DNA from: Pseudomonadota bacterium | GTDB taxonomy: Bacteria > Pseudomonadota > Alphaproteobacteria > Sneathiellales > Sneathiellaceae | Length of the DNA stretch: 60,869 nt | Assembly: GCA_024743055.1 (NCBI GenBank) | Contig: JANSXH010000019.1 | Span: forward strand, 1-60,869 | Direction of reading: 5' to 3' | Part shown: positions 16,337 through 25,079 of the stretch, in pieces | How positions within the stretch are numbered: the first letter of the stretch is position 1 | How the letters are laid out: each line of letters starts with the position of its first letter | The notes under the pieces: model-generated | The model's database searches: none | What the model was told of the DNA's origin: nothing | The model's input: only the letters and a program-made list of their open reading frames with translations | Translations under genes and position numbers: made by a program

Positions 16337-16726
16337 ATGACAACAGCTCTCACTATGATTAATGACGCCGCTCGCTTGATTGGGATGACCGCAACGGGCC
16401 AAACCCTCTCTGCAGAGGAGGTGACTGACGCCCTGTCTGCATTGAATCAAATGCTTCATTCATGGGAGCTGGACAATATTATTCTTGGTCACAGTGACTT
16501 AGGCCAGAACGACACAATACAGCTCCCCTCCAGCTATATGGAGACCATTAAATATAATTTGGCGGTAAAGATAGCCGCCGACATCCCTATTATGCCCTCT
16601 AACTACGTTATCTACGAAGCGGAACGGCTTAAGGACCTGATAGAGCTGCACAACGTAGATATAGAGCCCATGACGCTTGATACAGGGCTTTTGAGAAATC
16701 GCGCAAACAGGCAGACATATGAATAA
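16337..16726 (+). CDS. gp4-like head completion / tail accessory protein
   Basis: A 129-aa protein of the P22 gp4 family (packaged-DNA stabilisation): MINDAARLIGMTATGQTLSA, DALSALNQMLHSWELDNIIL and the helical YNLAVKIAADI. gp4 binds below the portal after packaging and starts neck assembly. Located directly after coat, as in P22. It overlaps the next gene by 8 bp. Confidence 0.85.
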   Translation: MTTALTMINDAARLIGMTATGQTLSAEEVTDALSALNQMLHSWELDNIILGHSDLGQNDTIQLPSSYMETIKYNLAVKIAADIPIMPSNYVIYEAERLKDLIELHNVDIEPMTLDTGLLRNRANRQTYE

Positions 16727-17723
16727 CCTATTTCCATTTTCTCCTACGTTCTATTCTCCCAAAAACCTGTCTATGAATGCTCTTGCGCCAAAGAATTTAG
16801 GTTCGCCAAGTTCCCCGGCCAACGCTGTTTTCGGGCCGTCATATCAAACTAATCAGGGCGGAGCTGATGGAGACGAAGCAAGCCAGAGCGATACTGGTAA
16901 TTTCAGCGATATGTCTTTATCTGATCAAGTAGACGCGATAGGCCAAATAAACGACGCGCAGAATGTCGCGACAGCAATGGGAGTGGCAGGGCTTCCGAGT
17001 GTGTTCAGCGGAATGCTGGGATTGACAGGAAAGGCTGCGCAAATGTCTGTTCAAGATGCAATGCAGGCTGCTGGGGTTAATTTTGGGGGAGACGTTGGCG
17101 GGGACACAGGAATCTCTGGAGCAGATGTACAAGCGGCGGCAGATAACGCCTCTATGGGAATGGCACCGGGCGAAGCAGCGGCTGCAAGTCTTGGGTTTGG
17201 TACACAAGGAATGGCGGGAGCAGGCATAGCCACAGGACCTTCTGCAAGGGGTCAGGGCCCGTCCGGCAGTATTGGGGCCACGAACCCCACGAACGTCTCT
17301 CAGTCTGAAGTAGACAACAATAATGGTGCGGGCGACGCTGGAGGCGATGGCACGGTAATTTGTACTGAGCTGCGAAGGCAGGGGCTTTTGCCTGACCATA
17401 TCTGGGAGGCAGATGAGCGTTACGCAAAAACAGTCTCCGCAAACATCAGGGCGGGTTATCTCTTATGGGCGAGGCCATGGGTGAGAGTAATGCGGCGGTC
17501 TAAGCTTGCTACCAATGTTACATATTGGTTCGCTGAGCCGTGGAGTCGCCACATGGCGCATAAAATGGGAGTTCTAAAGAAGGATAGCTATTTTGGTACT
17601 GCCCTTATGATCTTGGGGATACCAATCTGCTATATCGCGTCAACCGTAGCCAAGCTGACGACAGTCTTGCTTTCTAATAGACGCAGGAGGCTGAATCTCA
17701 CCAGTCTCGACGTTTCTGATTGA
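16719..17723 (+). CDS. phage virion-associated protein with VICTEL domain and membrane segment
   Basis: A 334-aa protein in two halves. Residues 1-210 are low complexity, rich in Gly, Ala, Ser and Asn (GGDVGGDTGISGADVQAAAD). From about 213 comes a conserved-looking domain GTVICTELRRQGLLPDHIWE, continuing through YLLWARPWVRVMRRSK and WSRHMAHKMG, followed by a hydrophobic stretch near 290-315. Similar C-terminal domains occur in other phage structural proteins, but I know no function. It sits between gp4-like and gp10-like genes; its last 84 bp overlap the leftward lipoprotein gene. Confidence 0.6.
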   Translation: MNNLFPFSPTFYSPKNLSMNALAPKNLGSPSSPANAVFGPSYQTNQGGADGDEASQSDTGNFSDMSLSDQVDAIGQINDAQNVATAMGVAGLPSVFSGMLGLTGKAAQMSVQDAMQAAGVNFGGDVGGDTGISGADVQAAADNASMGMAPGEAAAASLGFGTQGMAGAGIATGPSARGQGPSGSIGATNPTNVSQSEVDNNNGAGDAGGDGTVICTELRRQGLLPDHIWEADERYAKTVSANIRAGYLLWARPWVRVMRRSKLATNVTYWFAEPWSRHMAHKMGVLKKDSYFGTALMILGIPICYIASTVAKLTTVLLSNRRRRLNLTSLDVSD

Positions 17724-18044
17724 TATGAAAAACTCATAACCTCTGGACACAAGGTCGTCATAATATTTGTTTTGGCAGACCTGTTTCCATAGCTCGCGTG
17801 TAGGAGGCTCAAGGTTTCCTATCATATCGACCTTTTCAGGAAGCGTCATGCCTTTGACGGGGAAGGATACGTTTGTGGTTAGAGATGAGCCGTTCTCTGT
17901 AATTGAGTCAATTGAGTAGGGCTTAATTTCAATAGGCAGCGCTGAGTTTGTTTCCTTAAGGTAGTCAGCAACTAATCCGGGAGCGTTTGGCTTTGCACAT
18001 CCGGCCAAAACAACAACAAACGACAAAAGCAGCAGTCTAAACAT
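17640..18044 (-). CDS. leftward phage lipoprotein (moron)
   Basis: A 134-aa protein on the opposite strand from all flanking late genes. It begins FRLLLLSFVVVLAGCAKPN, a clear lipoprotein signal with lipobox LAGC and Cys16. The mature part is about 118 residues with two further Cys (WKQVCQNK, RKQDCR) that could form a disulfide. Antisense orientation inside the virion operon is typical of a prophage-expressed accessory gene; envelope-located exclusion of other phages is a reasonable guess. An inverted repeat at 18102-18128 and a TATATT box lie upstream, shared with the second moron at 23500-23814. Confidence 0.75.
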   Translation of the reverse strand: MFRLLLLSFVVVLAGCAKPNAPGLVADYLKETNSALPIEIKPYSIDSITENGSSLTTNVSFPVKGMTLPEKVDMIGNLEPPTRELWKQVCQNKYYDDLVSRGYEFFISIRNVETGEIQPPASIRKQDCRQLGYG

Positions 18045-18101
18045 ATCAGCACCCGTAAATGTGGTCCTGAACTGAATATAACACCTTTTACGAATATTTC
18101 T

Positions 18102-18128
18102 TGTGGAAAATGGAGTGATTTTTCCACA
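18102..18128. promoter_or_regulatory. 27-bp inverted repeat between lipoprotein moron and gp10-like gene
   Basis: TGTGGAAAA (18102-18110) - N9 - TTTTCCACA (18120-18128), a perfect 9-bp inverted repeat. Reading leftward, a TATATT box begins 21 nt beyond the repeat, upstream of the lipoprotein ATG. The same repeat, loop length and box position recur at 23849-23874. Read rightward, it is also a hairpin just before the ribosome site of the gp10-like gene, so either role is possible. Confidence 0.55.
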
Positions 18129-18139
18129 CAGGAGCCTTC

Positions 18140-19504
18140 ATGCTCAATCGCGTCCCATTCGCCACCAAATCCACGAAGGGCAGAAGCCTGCCTTTATCTG
18201 TGGAGCGGCTCATAAACCTCTATCCTGAAAGAGCGCCGTCAGATGCGAAACATTCTGACATTCTGTATGGTACGCCTGGACAGACTGAGTTTTGCAATCT
18301 TCCTTCTATCCGCGGCCTTCATAAGATGCGCGGCGTTCTATATGCGGTATCGGATGAGACGCTGTATTCGGTGGATGAGGCGGGCGTATCGACAAGTCTC
18401 GGTTCAATTCCGGGCGCTGATATCGTTTTTATGGCGGACAATGGCACGCAGCTTTGCGTCGTTACCAACCCGAACGGTTATATATATACGGTTTCTGGCG
18501 GATTGGTTGAGATAACCGATCCTGATTGGCCTGGAGCGTCCTCAGTCACATATCAGGATGGATATTTCGCATTTACGAAGCCTGACACGGGTGAAATGTT
18601 CATTTCCGCCTTGTTGGACGGGACCTCTATCAACGCACTCGACTTTATCACGGCTGAGAGCGCCCCAGATGACGCTGTACGGGTTATTTCAGATCACAGG
18701 GAGCTTTGGATATTTGGAGAGGAAAGCACCGAAATTTGGTACAATTCCGGGGCGGCAGACTTCCCGTTTGAAAGAATTTCCAACGCTATTGTAGAAAAAG
18801 GCCTTACGGGCCCAAAAACACCGGCAAAAGTCGATAACACGCTCTTTTGGTTGGGGGAGGATTTAATAGTCTGGCGAGCGGAAGGATATGCGCCGCGAAG
18901 GATTTCCACGCATGCTGTAGAGCAAAGCATCAAGAAGGTTGTCAGCCCTGAAAACGGGGTTGGATACACCTATGCGGATGAAGGCCATACTTTCTACGTC
19001 CTGACATTTCCCGGTGAATTGACTTGGGTCTATGACGCCGCAACCGACAAATGGCATGAGCGCCAGAGTTATAATGAAACATATTGGAAGGCGACAACCT
19101 ACATTTATTGCTACGGGAAGCACTTGGTAGGTGGAGACAAGATTTATTCCCTCTCACTAGACGTAGGGACGGATGATGGGCAGCCGATAGTCTCCAAAGC
19201 CGTATCAGTGCCCTACGGGGACAATACAGACCCCCTGATTATGCCTCAGTTTATGCTGGACGTGGAAACCGGTGTTGGAAATGCAGAAGATGCTGACCCT
19301 CAGGCAATGCTGAGGTTTTCTGATGATGGCGGGCGCACCTGGTCCAACGAGATATGGAAAGGCCTGGGAGCGGTCGGAGAATACAAGCACAGGGTTATCT
19401 GGCGTCGATTGGGGCTGTTTTATCAGAGAACTATAGAGATATCTGTTTCCTCTCCTGTGAGGAAAGCAATTACCGGTGCTTTTGCGGATGTAAAGAATGG
19501 CTGA
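18140..19504 (+). CDS. gp10-like packaged-DNA stabilisation protein
   Basis: A 454-aa protein of the P22 gp10 family (472 aa in P22). The start PFATKSTKGRSLPLSVERLI, NLYPERAP, the repeated beta-propeller-like strands and ELWIFGEESTEIWYNSGAAD are characteristic. gp10 hexamers extend the neck below gp4 and carry the tail needle and spikes. The ribosome site is AGGAG, directly after the inverted repeat at 18102-18128. Confidence 0.88.
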   Translation: MLNRVPFATKSTKGRSLPLSVERLINLYPERAPSDAKHSDILYGTPGQTEFCNLPSIRGLHKMRGVLYAVSDETLYSVDEAGVSTSLGSIPGADIVFMADNGTQLCVVTNPNGYIYTVSGGLVEITDPDWPGASSVTYQDGYFAFTKPDTGEMFISALLDGTSINALDFITAESAPDDAVRVISDHRELWIFGEESTEIWYNSGAADFPFERISNAIVEKGLTGPKTPAKVDNTLFWLGEDLIVWRAEGYAPRRISTHAVEQSIKKVVSPENGVGYTYADEGHTFYVLTFPGELTWVYDAATDKWHERQSYNETYWKATTYIYCYGKHLVGGDKIYSLSLDVGTDDGQPIVSKAVSVPYGDNTDPLIMPQFMLDVETGVGNAEDADPQAMLRFSDDGGRTWSNEIWKGLGAVGEYKHRVIWRRLGLFYQRTIEISVSSPVRKAITGAFADVKNG

Positions 19505-19925
19505 AAATCCGTTACCACCACCGCCAAGAAGCGTACCGCAAGATTTGTATCAGTGGTTGGTTAAGGTCCTTACGCCTCGCGTATCAGAAAGAAACGCACT
19601 CAAATGGGACCAGGTAGATAAGACAGGAACCTCTGTGGAAGACCTGGGGGTTTCTGAGCCAGAGGTGTCTCAAGAGCATAGGGCCTCGTCAAGTGAGCAT
19701 GGGGCTACAGGAAACATAGTAGGGACAGATGATAGGCCAACAGGCTCGGTGGGTGGTTCTGTCCTGCATGGCGGAACGGTAACCGATTTAAACGCTTCCG
19801 CCGCCGTAATAGGGGGAGCTTACAATCAGGCGCAAGTTCAGGCGATTGAAGACAAGGCACAAAACGCGAGCGCCAAGATTGACGCGTTGATGGCAGCGTT
19901 AAGGACGGCAGGGATTATTTCATGA
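19497..19925 (+). CDS. hypothetical phage virion protein, 142 aa
   Basis: It overlaps the end of the gp10-like gene by 8 bp. It has a proline-rich start (PLPPPPRSVPQDLYQWLVKV), a Gly/Ser/Thr-rich middle and a helical C-terminus (ALMAALRTAGI). It is in the slot of the P22 tail needle gp26 and gp14 genes, but I do not see the long trimeric coiled coil of a needle. Function uncertain. Confidence 0.6.
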   Translation: MAENPLPPPPRSVPQDLYQWLVKVLTPRVSERNALKWDQVDKTGTSVEDLGVSEPEVSQEHRASSSEHGATGNIVGTDDRPTGSVGGSVLHGGTVTDLNASAAVIGGAYNQAQVQAIEDKAQNASAKIDALMAALRTAGIIS

Positions 19926-20560
19926 GTTTTTTTGATTTTGTAACGTCAGACACCTTCTTGGATCTGGCAGGAACGGCTATTAGTGCCGGTTCCAGTATAT
20001 ATAACAACAATCAGGCAGTTAACGCGCAAACAGGTGCTGCCAATCAAGCCGCGCAGCTAACGGCGGATCAGTTCCAACAGCAGCGCGAAGACCTGGCCCC
20101 ATGGATGGGAGTGGGGAGGAATGCCCTATATGCCACTTCTGCTCTTTCCGGTATCGCTGCGCCCGACCTGACGCCCCAACAAAACCAGCAGGTTTATCAA
20201 AATGCAATTACAAACTTCCAAGCCTATCCCGGCTACCAGTGGCGGGTAGATCAGGGAATACAGGCCCTAGACCGGTCGGCAGCTTCAAGAGGGCGTTTGC
20301 AGTCAGGGGCGCAACAGAAGGCTATTACGGATTTTGGCCAGAATGCCGCGTCAATCGAATATGGAAATTATGTCAATCAGCTTAATAACCTTGCTGGCAT
20401 AGGGCAGTTGACAACTAGCCAAGTTAATCAGGCCGGAGCCAATGCAGCAGCAAACCAGGGTAACGCAATCCTGCAGGGTGGAAACGCGAGGGCCAGCGGC
20501 TATCAAAACCAGTCCGGCATTATCAACAACGCTCTGCAAAATCTACTGACGGTGAACTAA
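19922..20560 (+). CDS. DNA ejection protein, gp7-like
   Basis: A 212-aa protein with an Ala/Gln/Asn-rich helical composition. The segments TAISAGSSIYNNNQAVNAQT and AYPGYQWRVDQGIQALDRSA are typical of small phage DNA-transfer proteins; AASRGRLQSGAQQKAITDFG is also characteristic. These proteins leave the virion with the DNA and help it cross the envelope. First of three consecutive ejection genes in P22 order (7, 20, 16). Confidence 0.8.
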   Translation: MSFFDFVTSDTFLDLAGTAISAGSSIYNNNQAVNAQTGAANQAAQLTADQFQQQREDLAPWMGVGRNALYATSALSGIAAPDLTPQQNQQVYQNAITNFQAYPGYQWRVDQGIQALDRSAASRGRLQSGAQQKAITDFGQNAASIEYGNYVNQLNNLAGIGQLTTSQVNQAGANAAANQGNAILQGGNARASGYQNQSGIINNALQNLLTVN

Positions 20561-21822
20561 TGGCAAATCAGTTTGGAATTGACGTTGGGGCTGTACAGGA
20601 CCGCCGCCGCCAACGTGTGGTTGACGCACAGCGAAATAAACTCTTTGACCTACAGGTGAGGGGAGCAGAACGACAGGAGCAAACCGCGCAACAGAGGAAT
20701 ACCCTGTTTGGCAAGTTTGGGCAGGCGAGCACTATTGAAGAACGCCAAGATATTGCCAAGCAAACTTATAGTGTGGACCCGCAAGCAGCCCTGAAAATGG
20801 AAGAGAGTATAGCTCAAATGTCCGATCAACAAAGGGCGCAGACAGAGCAAGTCACAAATGCTGTAGCAAGGGGTGCCGCATCTATTCTATCACTCCCCCC
20901 AGAACAGTTCGACCAGGCATATGCCGAAGGATTAACGCAGTTTTCACAAAGGTTTGGAGAGAAAGCTAAAACATTCTTGCAAAGCGCACCACTAATGAAC
21001 GCCCCTCCAGAGGAGAAGCGCGCATGGCTACAGCGGGCAGCAGATGAAGCGCTTACGACTAAGGAGATACTTGAACGCCAGAAGACGCCCAAACAGTCCT
21101 TTGGCCAGCCAATAGAGGTCTTGATAGATGGCAAGCCTACATTGGTTCAGTTCGACAAAAACGGCAATCAAAGGGTAGTGGAAGGCGTTTCGCCAAAGAA
21201 AGGCAAGAAATCAGAAAGCGGCCCGGACTTCGAAACAGAACAAAAGTTGCGTAAAGAATTCGACGCCAAGAATAAGGACTTTGTGAAAGTGAGGGACGCT
21301 TATGGGCGAATAATCGCCTCTGCATCCGATCCCTCCGCTGCGGGTGATCTGGCTCTCATCTTTAACTATATGAAAGTACTAGACCCTGGTTCTACGGTTC
21401 GAGAGGGGGAGTTTGCAACAGCTCAGAACTCTGCCAGTATCCCGGCCCGTGTTCGGGCTCAGTGGAATAGTGTTCGGCGGGGTGAGCGCCTTTCAGACGA
21501 AACAAGACAAGACTTCGTGGCACGCGCACAGAAACTCTATACCCAACAGGAATCCTTCTATAAGGAAAACGTAAATCAATACACCGCCCTTGCAGAAACT
21601 TATGGTTTTGACCCGCAAAATATCATTACGGACGCTACGGCTGGATTTATTCAAGACCAGCAGGAAACGCAACCTGCAGAGGCCGCTCCGGCAAGAGGGG
21701 AGGCACAGGCACAGCAGCCTCTTGACCCCACAACAATATCGGTTGGCGAGGTAATTCAGGATAAAAACGGTAAATGGATAAAAGTTAGTGCAAATCCTGA
21801 TGTGTGGGAGCCTGTAAAATGA
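20560..21822 (+). CDS. DNA ejection protein, gp20-like
   Basis: A 420-aa, Gln-rich helical protein. The segment LALIFNYMKVLDPGSTVREG is a recurrent motif of phage injection proteins, and the first 170 residues are coiled-coil-like. Start and stop overlap both neighbours by one to four bases. It is expected to form part of the trans-envelope conduit with the gp7- and gp16-like proteins. Confidence 0.8.
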   Translation: MANQFGIDVGAVQDRRRQRVVDAQRNKLFDLQVRGAERQEQTAQQRNTLFGKFGQASTIEERQDIAKQTYSVDPQAALKMEESIAQMSDQQRAQTEQVTNAVARGAASILSLPPEQFDQAYAEGLTQFSQRFGEKAKTFLQSAPLMNAPPEEKRAWLQRAADEALTTKEILERQKTPKQSFGQPIEVLIDGKPTLVQFDKNGNQRVVEGVSPKKGKKSESGPDFETEQKLRKEFDAKNKDFVKVRDAYGRIIASASDPSAAGDLALIFNYMKVLDPGSTVREGEFATAQNSASIPARVRAQWNSVRRGERLSDETRQDFVARAQKLYTQQESFYKENVNQYTALAETYGFDPQNIITDATAGFIQDQQETQPAEAAPARGEAQAQQPLDPTTISVGEVIQDKNGKWIKVSANPDVWEPVK

Positions 21823-23696
21823 CGGAGGTTCAGGCAAAAGGCCCGGATTTTGGGACCGCAAGAAAGGTGCCGGAAGGGCCGGATTTTGCGACAGCGCGAG
21901 CCATCAAACCTCAGCAGCCACAGGACTTCCTAGGGGCAGCTACCAATGTCCTTGCGGGGATTTCTCATGACTTCATTGCGGGCCTTCAAGGAACTTCACC
22001 GGATTTAAGTATCTATGAGCCCGCTGGGGAGGTTGTCGAGCTTGACACCGGGCCCACGATTATGAAGGACGGCAAGCAGATTATTCTCGATCCGAAGCAT
22101 CATGTTGTTTTCAGGGACCCGGAGAGTGGTAAAATCATGGCGTATAACCGGAACCCGGACGCTGAAGAGCCTATAGCGTCTTTCGGAAGGGTGCTGGGGT
22201 TGGGTGCTATTGTCGGTCCTGTAGCGAGAAGCGCTAGTTCAGCGACTAAAGGAGCCGCTTCTGTAGCGGATGACTTTGCTCGCCACGGTATTGAGGCAGG
22301 ATTGGCGCAACGAAGCACTAGCAGGACTTTGGGAGCCGCTCAGAACGCATTAAGAGAGGTGCCGGTGGCGTCTAATATAATTGAGAAGTCAGAAAAGGGC
22401 GTGCTTGAAGGAACAGCAAGGGCTGTGGATGAGGTGGCTGGTAAGTTTGGGCCCGGTAATTCACTTGAGGACGCAGGGCGAGCAGTGCGGGCTGGAGCTG
22501 AGAAGTTTTTGGAAGGAACAGGCGAAGTAGCCGAATCCGACCTTTTGAAAGTCCCAACAAGAAGGGGCGGGTTTGATGAGAAATCCAAGGCTCTTTACGG
22601 GCGATTAGACTCTTTCTTTAAGGAAGGCGACACCGTAGATGTTAGCCGCTCCTTAGACGCACTTACCCAGCCGCCAAGCAAGTTCGAAAACACGGCACTA
22701 GCGCAAGCTTTCGTTGATGATAAGCTCAAACCATTTGCTGACGCCATTAAGGGCGCAACTAACGGTCAGCTATCATTCAGTGACCTGAAAGCATTCAGGA
22801 CAGAAGTAGGGCGGAAGCTCAGAAAACCGTCTATACTTTCTGACATCGACCAAGACCAGCTTATCAACCTATATGGGGCTCTTTCCGACGATATGAGAGC
22901 GGCGGCTGCAGCCAAGGGTGATGGGGCGCTTCGGGCGTTCGAACGGGCAAATACTTATTTCCGTGCTGGTATGAACCGCATCAAGACCACGCTGGCTACC
23001 GCTTTGAAGGAAATTGATAAAGCGCCGCCTGAAAAAGTGGCTGGCGAGATTCAAACGATCGCTTCTGCAGGGAAAAGAACAGCCAATATTGACAAACTTC
23101 GAAAGCTCCGCAAAAGCATCCCGGAGGATGAATGGAAAATCGTTTCTTCTTCTTTGTTAAGGGAAATGGGGAGGCCTGTCGCCAGTGCTTCTGATGCTGT
23201 TCAGAAAGTAGATTTTTCGCCTGCGTCATTCCTGACAAGATGGGAGGGGCTTTCTAAAAAAGCAAAGACCGAGCTTTTCTCAACAGCCGGAAACCACGAA
23301 CTAAGACAGGAGCTGGATTCACTGGTGAGGGTTATCAGCGCAGAGAAGGGCCTTGGCAAGTTATCAAACCCCTCTGGTACTGCCAGGGTGCTGATTACAG
23401 GCGCTGCTGGCGGCGGCATGCTGCATGATCCAGTAACCACCATACTAACTGGTGTCAGCGCAGTTTCTGCAGCGTATCTACTAACCTCACCCAAGCCAGT
23501 CAAGGCCCTCGCGGCTTTGGCTTCGGCTGGTAATAAGGTGCCCATGAGATCAGCGACACTACATTTTGCCCGTCTTCGCCACGCCGTAAAAGGCGCACCT
23601 CAAGTGGAGGCTGAGGTCCAAAGGCTGTTATCACCAGTTCTATCAGACACTCAAGAGCGAAACGAAGGGCGAGCAACAGCGGCAGAGCAACAGTGA
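21819..23696 (+). CDS. DNA ejection protein, gp16-like
   Basis: A 625-aa protein starting at the ATG that overlaps the gp20-like stop (ATGA). Near the N-terminus there are repeats of PDF(G/A)TAR (residues 8-14 and 20-26). The middle is a long helical region, and the C-terminus has hydrophobic segments (TTILTGVSAVSAAYLLTS) that could insert into membranes. Third ejection gene in P22-like order. Its last 197 bp are overlapped by the leftward membrane-protein gene. Confidence 0.75.
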   Translation: MTEVQAKGPDFGTARKVPEGPDFATARAIKPQQPQDFLGAATNVLAGISHDFIAGLQGTSPDLSIYEPAGEVVELDTGPTIMKDGKQIILDPKHHVVFRDPESGKIMAYNRNPDAEEPIASFGRVLGLGAIVGPVARSASSATKGAASVADDFARHGIEAGLAQRSTSRTLGAAQNALREVPVASNIIEKSEKGVLEGTARAVDEVAGKFGPGNSLEDAGRAVRAGAEKFLEGTGEVAESDLLKVPTRRGGFDEKSKALYGRLDSFFKEGDTVDVSRSLDALTQPPSKFENTALAQAFVDDKLKPFADAIKGATNGQLSFSDLKAFRTEVGRKLRKPSILSDIDQDQLINLYGALSDDMRAAAAAKGDGALRAFERANTYFRAGMNRIKTTLATALKEIDKAPPEKVAGEIQTIASAGKRTANIDKLRKLRKSIPEDEWKIVSSSLLREMGRPVASASDAVQKVDFSPASFLTRWEGLSKKAKTELFSTAGNHELRQELDSLVRVISAEKGLGKLSNPSGTARVLITGAAGGGMLHDPVTTILTGVSAVSAAYLLTSPKPVKALAALASAGNKVPMRSATLHFARLRHAVKGAPQVEAEVQRLLSPVLSDTQERNEGRATAAEQQ

Positions 23697-23814
23697 ATGC
23701 TAAGCCGAATACAGCCCACAGGGTGATCAGGTACAGGACTGTATAGAGCGGTTGCTCTATGACAGCCGTCAGGGTTGCCAACGGAAATACCAGGAAAAGG
23801 TTATAAAGCCTCAT
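23500..23814 (-). CDS. small membrane protein in sieA position (moron)
   Basis: A 104-aa protein with two hydrophobic segments (about residues 5-30, LFLVFPLATLTAVIEQPLYT, and 33-60, WAVFGLAFTVALPLLLALRF) and a polar proline-rich tail. It is leftward, between the gp16-like ejection gene and the tail fibre, exactly where P22 keeps sieA, an inner-membrane superinfection-exclusion gene. I see no sequence basis for homology to SieA. A TATATT box ends 6 nt before the ATG at 23814, which would give a leaderless mRNA. The coding call is moderate because about 60 percent of it overlaps the ejection gene. Confidence 0.55.
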   Translation of the reverse strand: MRLYNLFLVFPLATLTAVIEQPLYTVLYLITLWAVFGLAFTVALPLLLALRFALECLIELVITAFGPQPPLEVRLLRRGEDGQNVVSLISWAPYYQPKPKPRGP

Positions 23815-23848
23815 ATCTCTAATATAGGGATTTTTGAGCGCAATTGCA

Positions 23849-23874
23849 TGTGGAAAAAGCGGGCAATTTTCCAC
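23849..23874. promoter_or_regulatory. second copy of the GTGGAAAA-N9-TTTTCCAC inverted repeat
   Basis: TGTGGAAAA (23849-23857) - N9 - TTTTCCAC (23867-23874), 8 paired bases. Reading leftward, TATATT begins 22 nt beyond the repeat, before the membrane-protein moron. Arms, loop length and spacing match those at 18102-18128, although loop and flanks differ, which suggests conservation of the element itself. It also precedes the tail fibre start by 16 nt on the other strand. Confidence 0.55.
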
Positions 23875-23890
23875 CAATCATGAGGTAATT

Positions 23891-25069
23891 ATGGAATTAT
23901 ACTATTCACCGCAACATGTCGTTGTGGATGCCACACGTACGCCTATGGCGGGTGCAAAGCTCAATTTCTATGCTGCGGGGACCACCACAAGAGAGGATAC
24001 CTATTCAGATTCCGCTCTTTCTACGGCGCACACTAACCCCGTGGTAGCTGATAGCGAGGGACGTTTCCCGGCTATCTATTTTGGCACAGCGAACGATTAC
24101 AAGGCCGTACTCACAACTTCAAGTGACGTTGTTGTTTACACGCAAGATAATATCTCGAACTCTCAAATTACCTCTGCCAAGCTAGCCTCAAGCTCTGTAA
24201 CAACGGCAAAGGTTGCAAACGACGCCATCACCCTGGCCAAGATGGCCCACGGCACCCAAGGGGGTATTTTTTACTACGGAGCGTCCGGCGTACCCACTCA
24301 GCTTGCGGTGGGATCGGCAGGGCAGGTTTTGACATCCGGGGGCGCAGGCGCAGACGTTTTGTGGGACTCAACTCCTTATCCTGCAGCGTACAAATCAGGC
24401 TATACCCTTTCTCTTGCAGCCGATGTAGATCACGATATTACCGTAACCGCAGGATACGCCCGCGACAGTACTAACACCGCCAATATTGATGGCTCTGCGA
24501 TGACAAAGCAGATCGACGCCACCTGGGACGCAGGGGATAACGCAGGCGGCATGTTCACCGGCACTGTGGCGGTGGATACAACCTACTATTTCTTTGCAAT
24601 CCTAAAAGACAGTGACAGCTCCGTAGATTATGGATTTGATACGTCTTCTACAGCAGCGAATATCCCTAGCGGTTATACGAAATATGTCTTGCTGGATACC
24701 CTGTTGACGGACGGATCGTCAAATCTCATTAACTCGATGAATAGCGTCTTTAAAAGCCCGCTCTTCTTTACGGCAGCGAATGCTATTTCCAGTGACTACC
24801 CTCATGGCTTGGGAGTCGCACCCGATGATATCACCCTTGTTGGCATTAGAAAAACAGCAAGTGGCAAGTATGCTATTGGCCAGCGGGTAGTTCTTGGAAA
24901 TGCAAACAGTGGAACGAACTTCGGCTTTCAGTTTGGGGCCGATGCAACAAACGTCTGGGTGTCAATCGGAACGGCGGGAGTTCTAGTTCAGAACGACCCT
25001 GCCGCCACACGAACCTGGACAACCACTAACAACACAGACTGGGATTATCAATTGATCGCCAAGCCATAG
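23891..25069 (+). CDS. tail fibre / short tailspike protein
   Basis: A 392-aa protein with a conserved phage head-binding N-terminus (QHVVVDATRTPMAGAKLNFY, TYSDSALSTAHTNPVVADSE, GRFPAIYF). A helical junction with short repeats (SAKLASS, TAKVAND, LAKMAHG at about 98-120) follows, and then a beta-rich receptor-binding half. It is shorter than P22 gp9 (about 667 aa) and I see no parallel-beta-helix hydrolase, so it may bind rather than cut its receptor. Start ATG 23891 after GAGGT. Confidence 0.75.
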   Translation: MELYYSPQHVVVDATRTPMAGAKLNFYAAGTTTREDTYSDSALSTAHTNPVVADSEGRFPAIYFGTANDYKAVLTTSSDVVVYTQDNISNSQITSAKLASSSVTTAKVANDAITLAKMAHGTQGGIFYYGASGVPTQLAVGSAGQVLTSGGAGADVLWDSTPYPAAYKSGYTLSLAADVDHDITVTAGYARDSTNTANIDGSAMTKQIDATWDAGDNAGGMFTGTVAVDTTYYFFAILKDSDSSVDYGFDTSSTAANIPSGYTKYVLLDTLLTDGSSNLINSMNSVFKSPLFFTAANAISSDYPHGLGVAPDDITLVGIRKTASGKYAIGQRVVLGNANSGTNFGFQFGADATNVWVSIGTAGVLVQNDPAATRTWTTTNNTDWDYQLIAKP

Positions 25070-25079
25070 GAGAAAACCC

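Noticed and set aside
23834..23890. A 19-codon upstream extension of the tail fibre gene
   Set aside because: It would read through the inverted repeat and lacks a ribosome site, while the ATG at 23891 follows GAGGT and gives the conserved family start.
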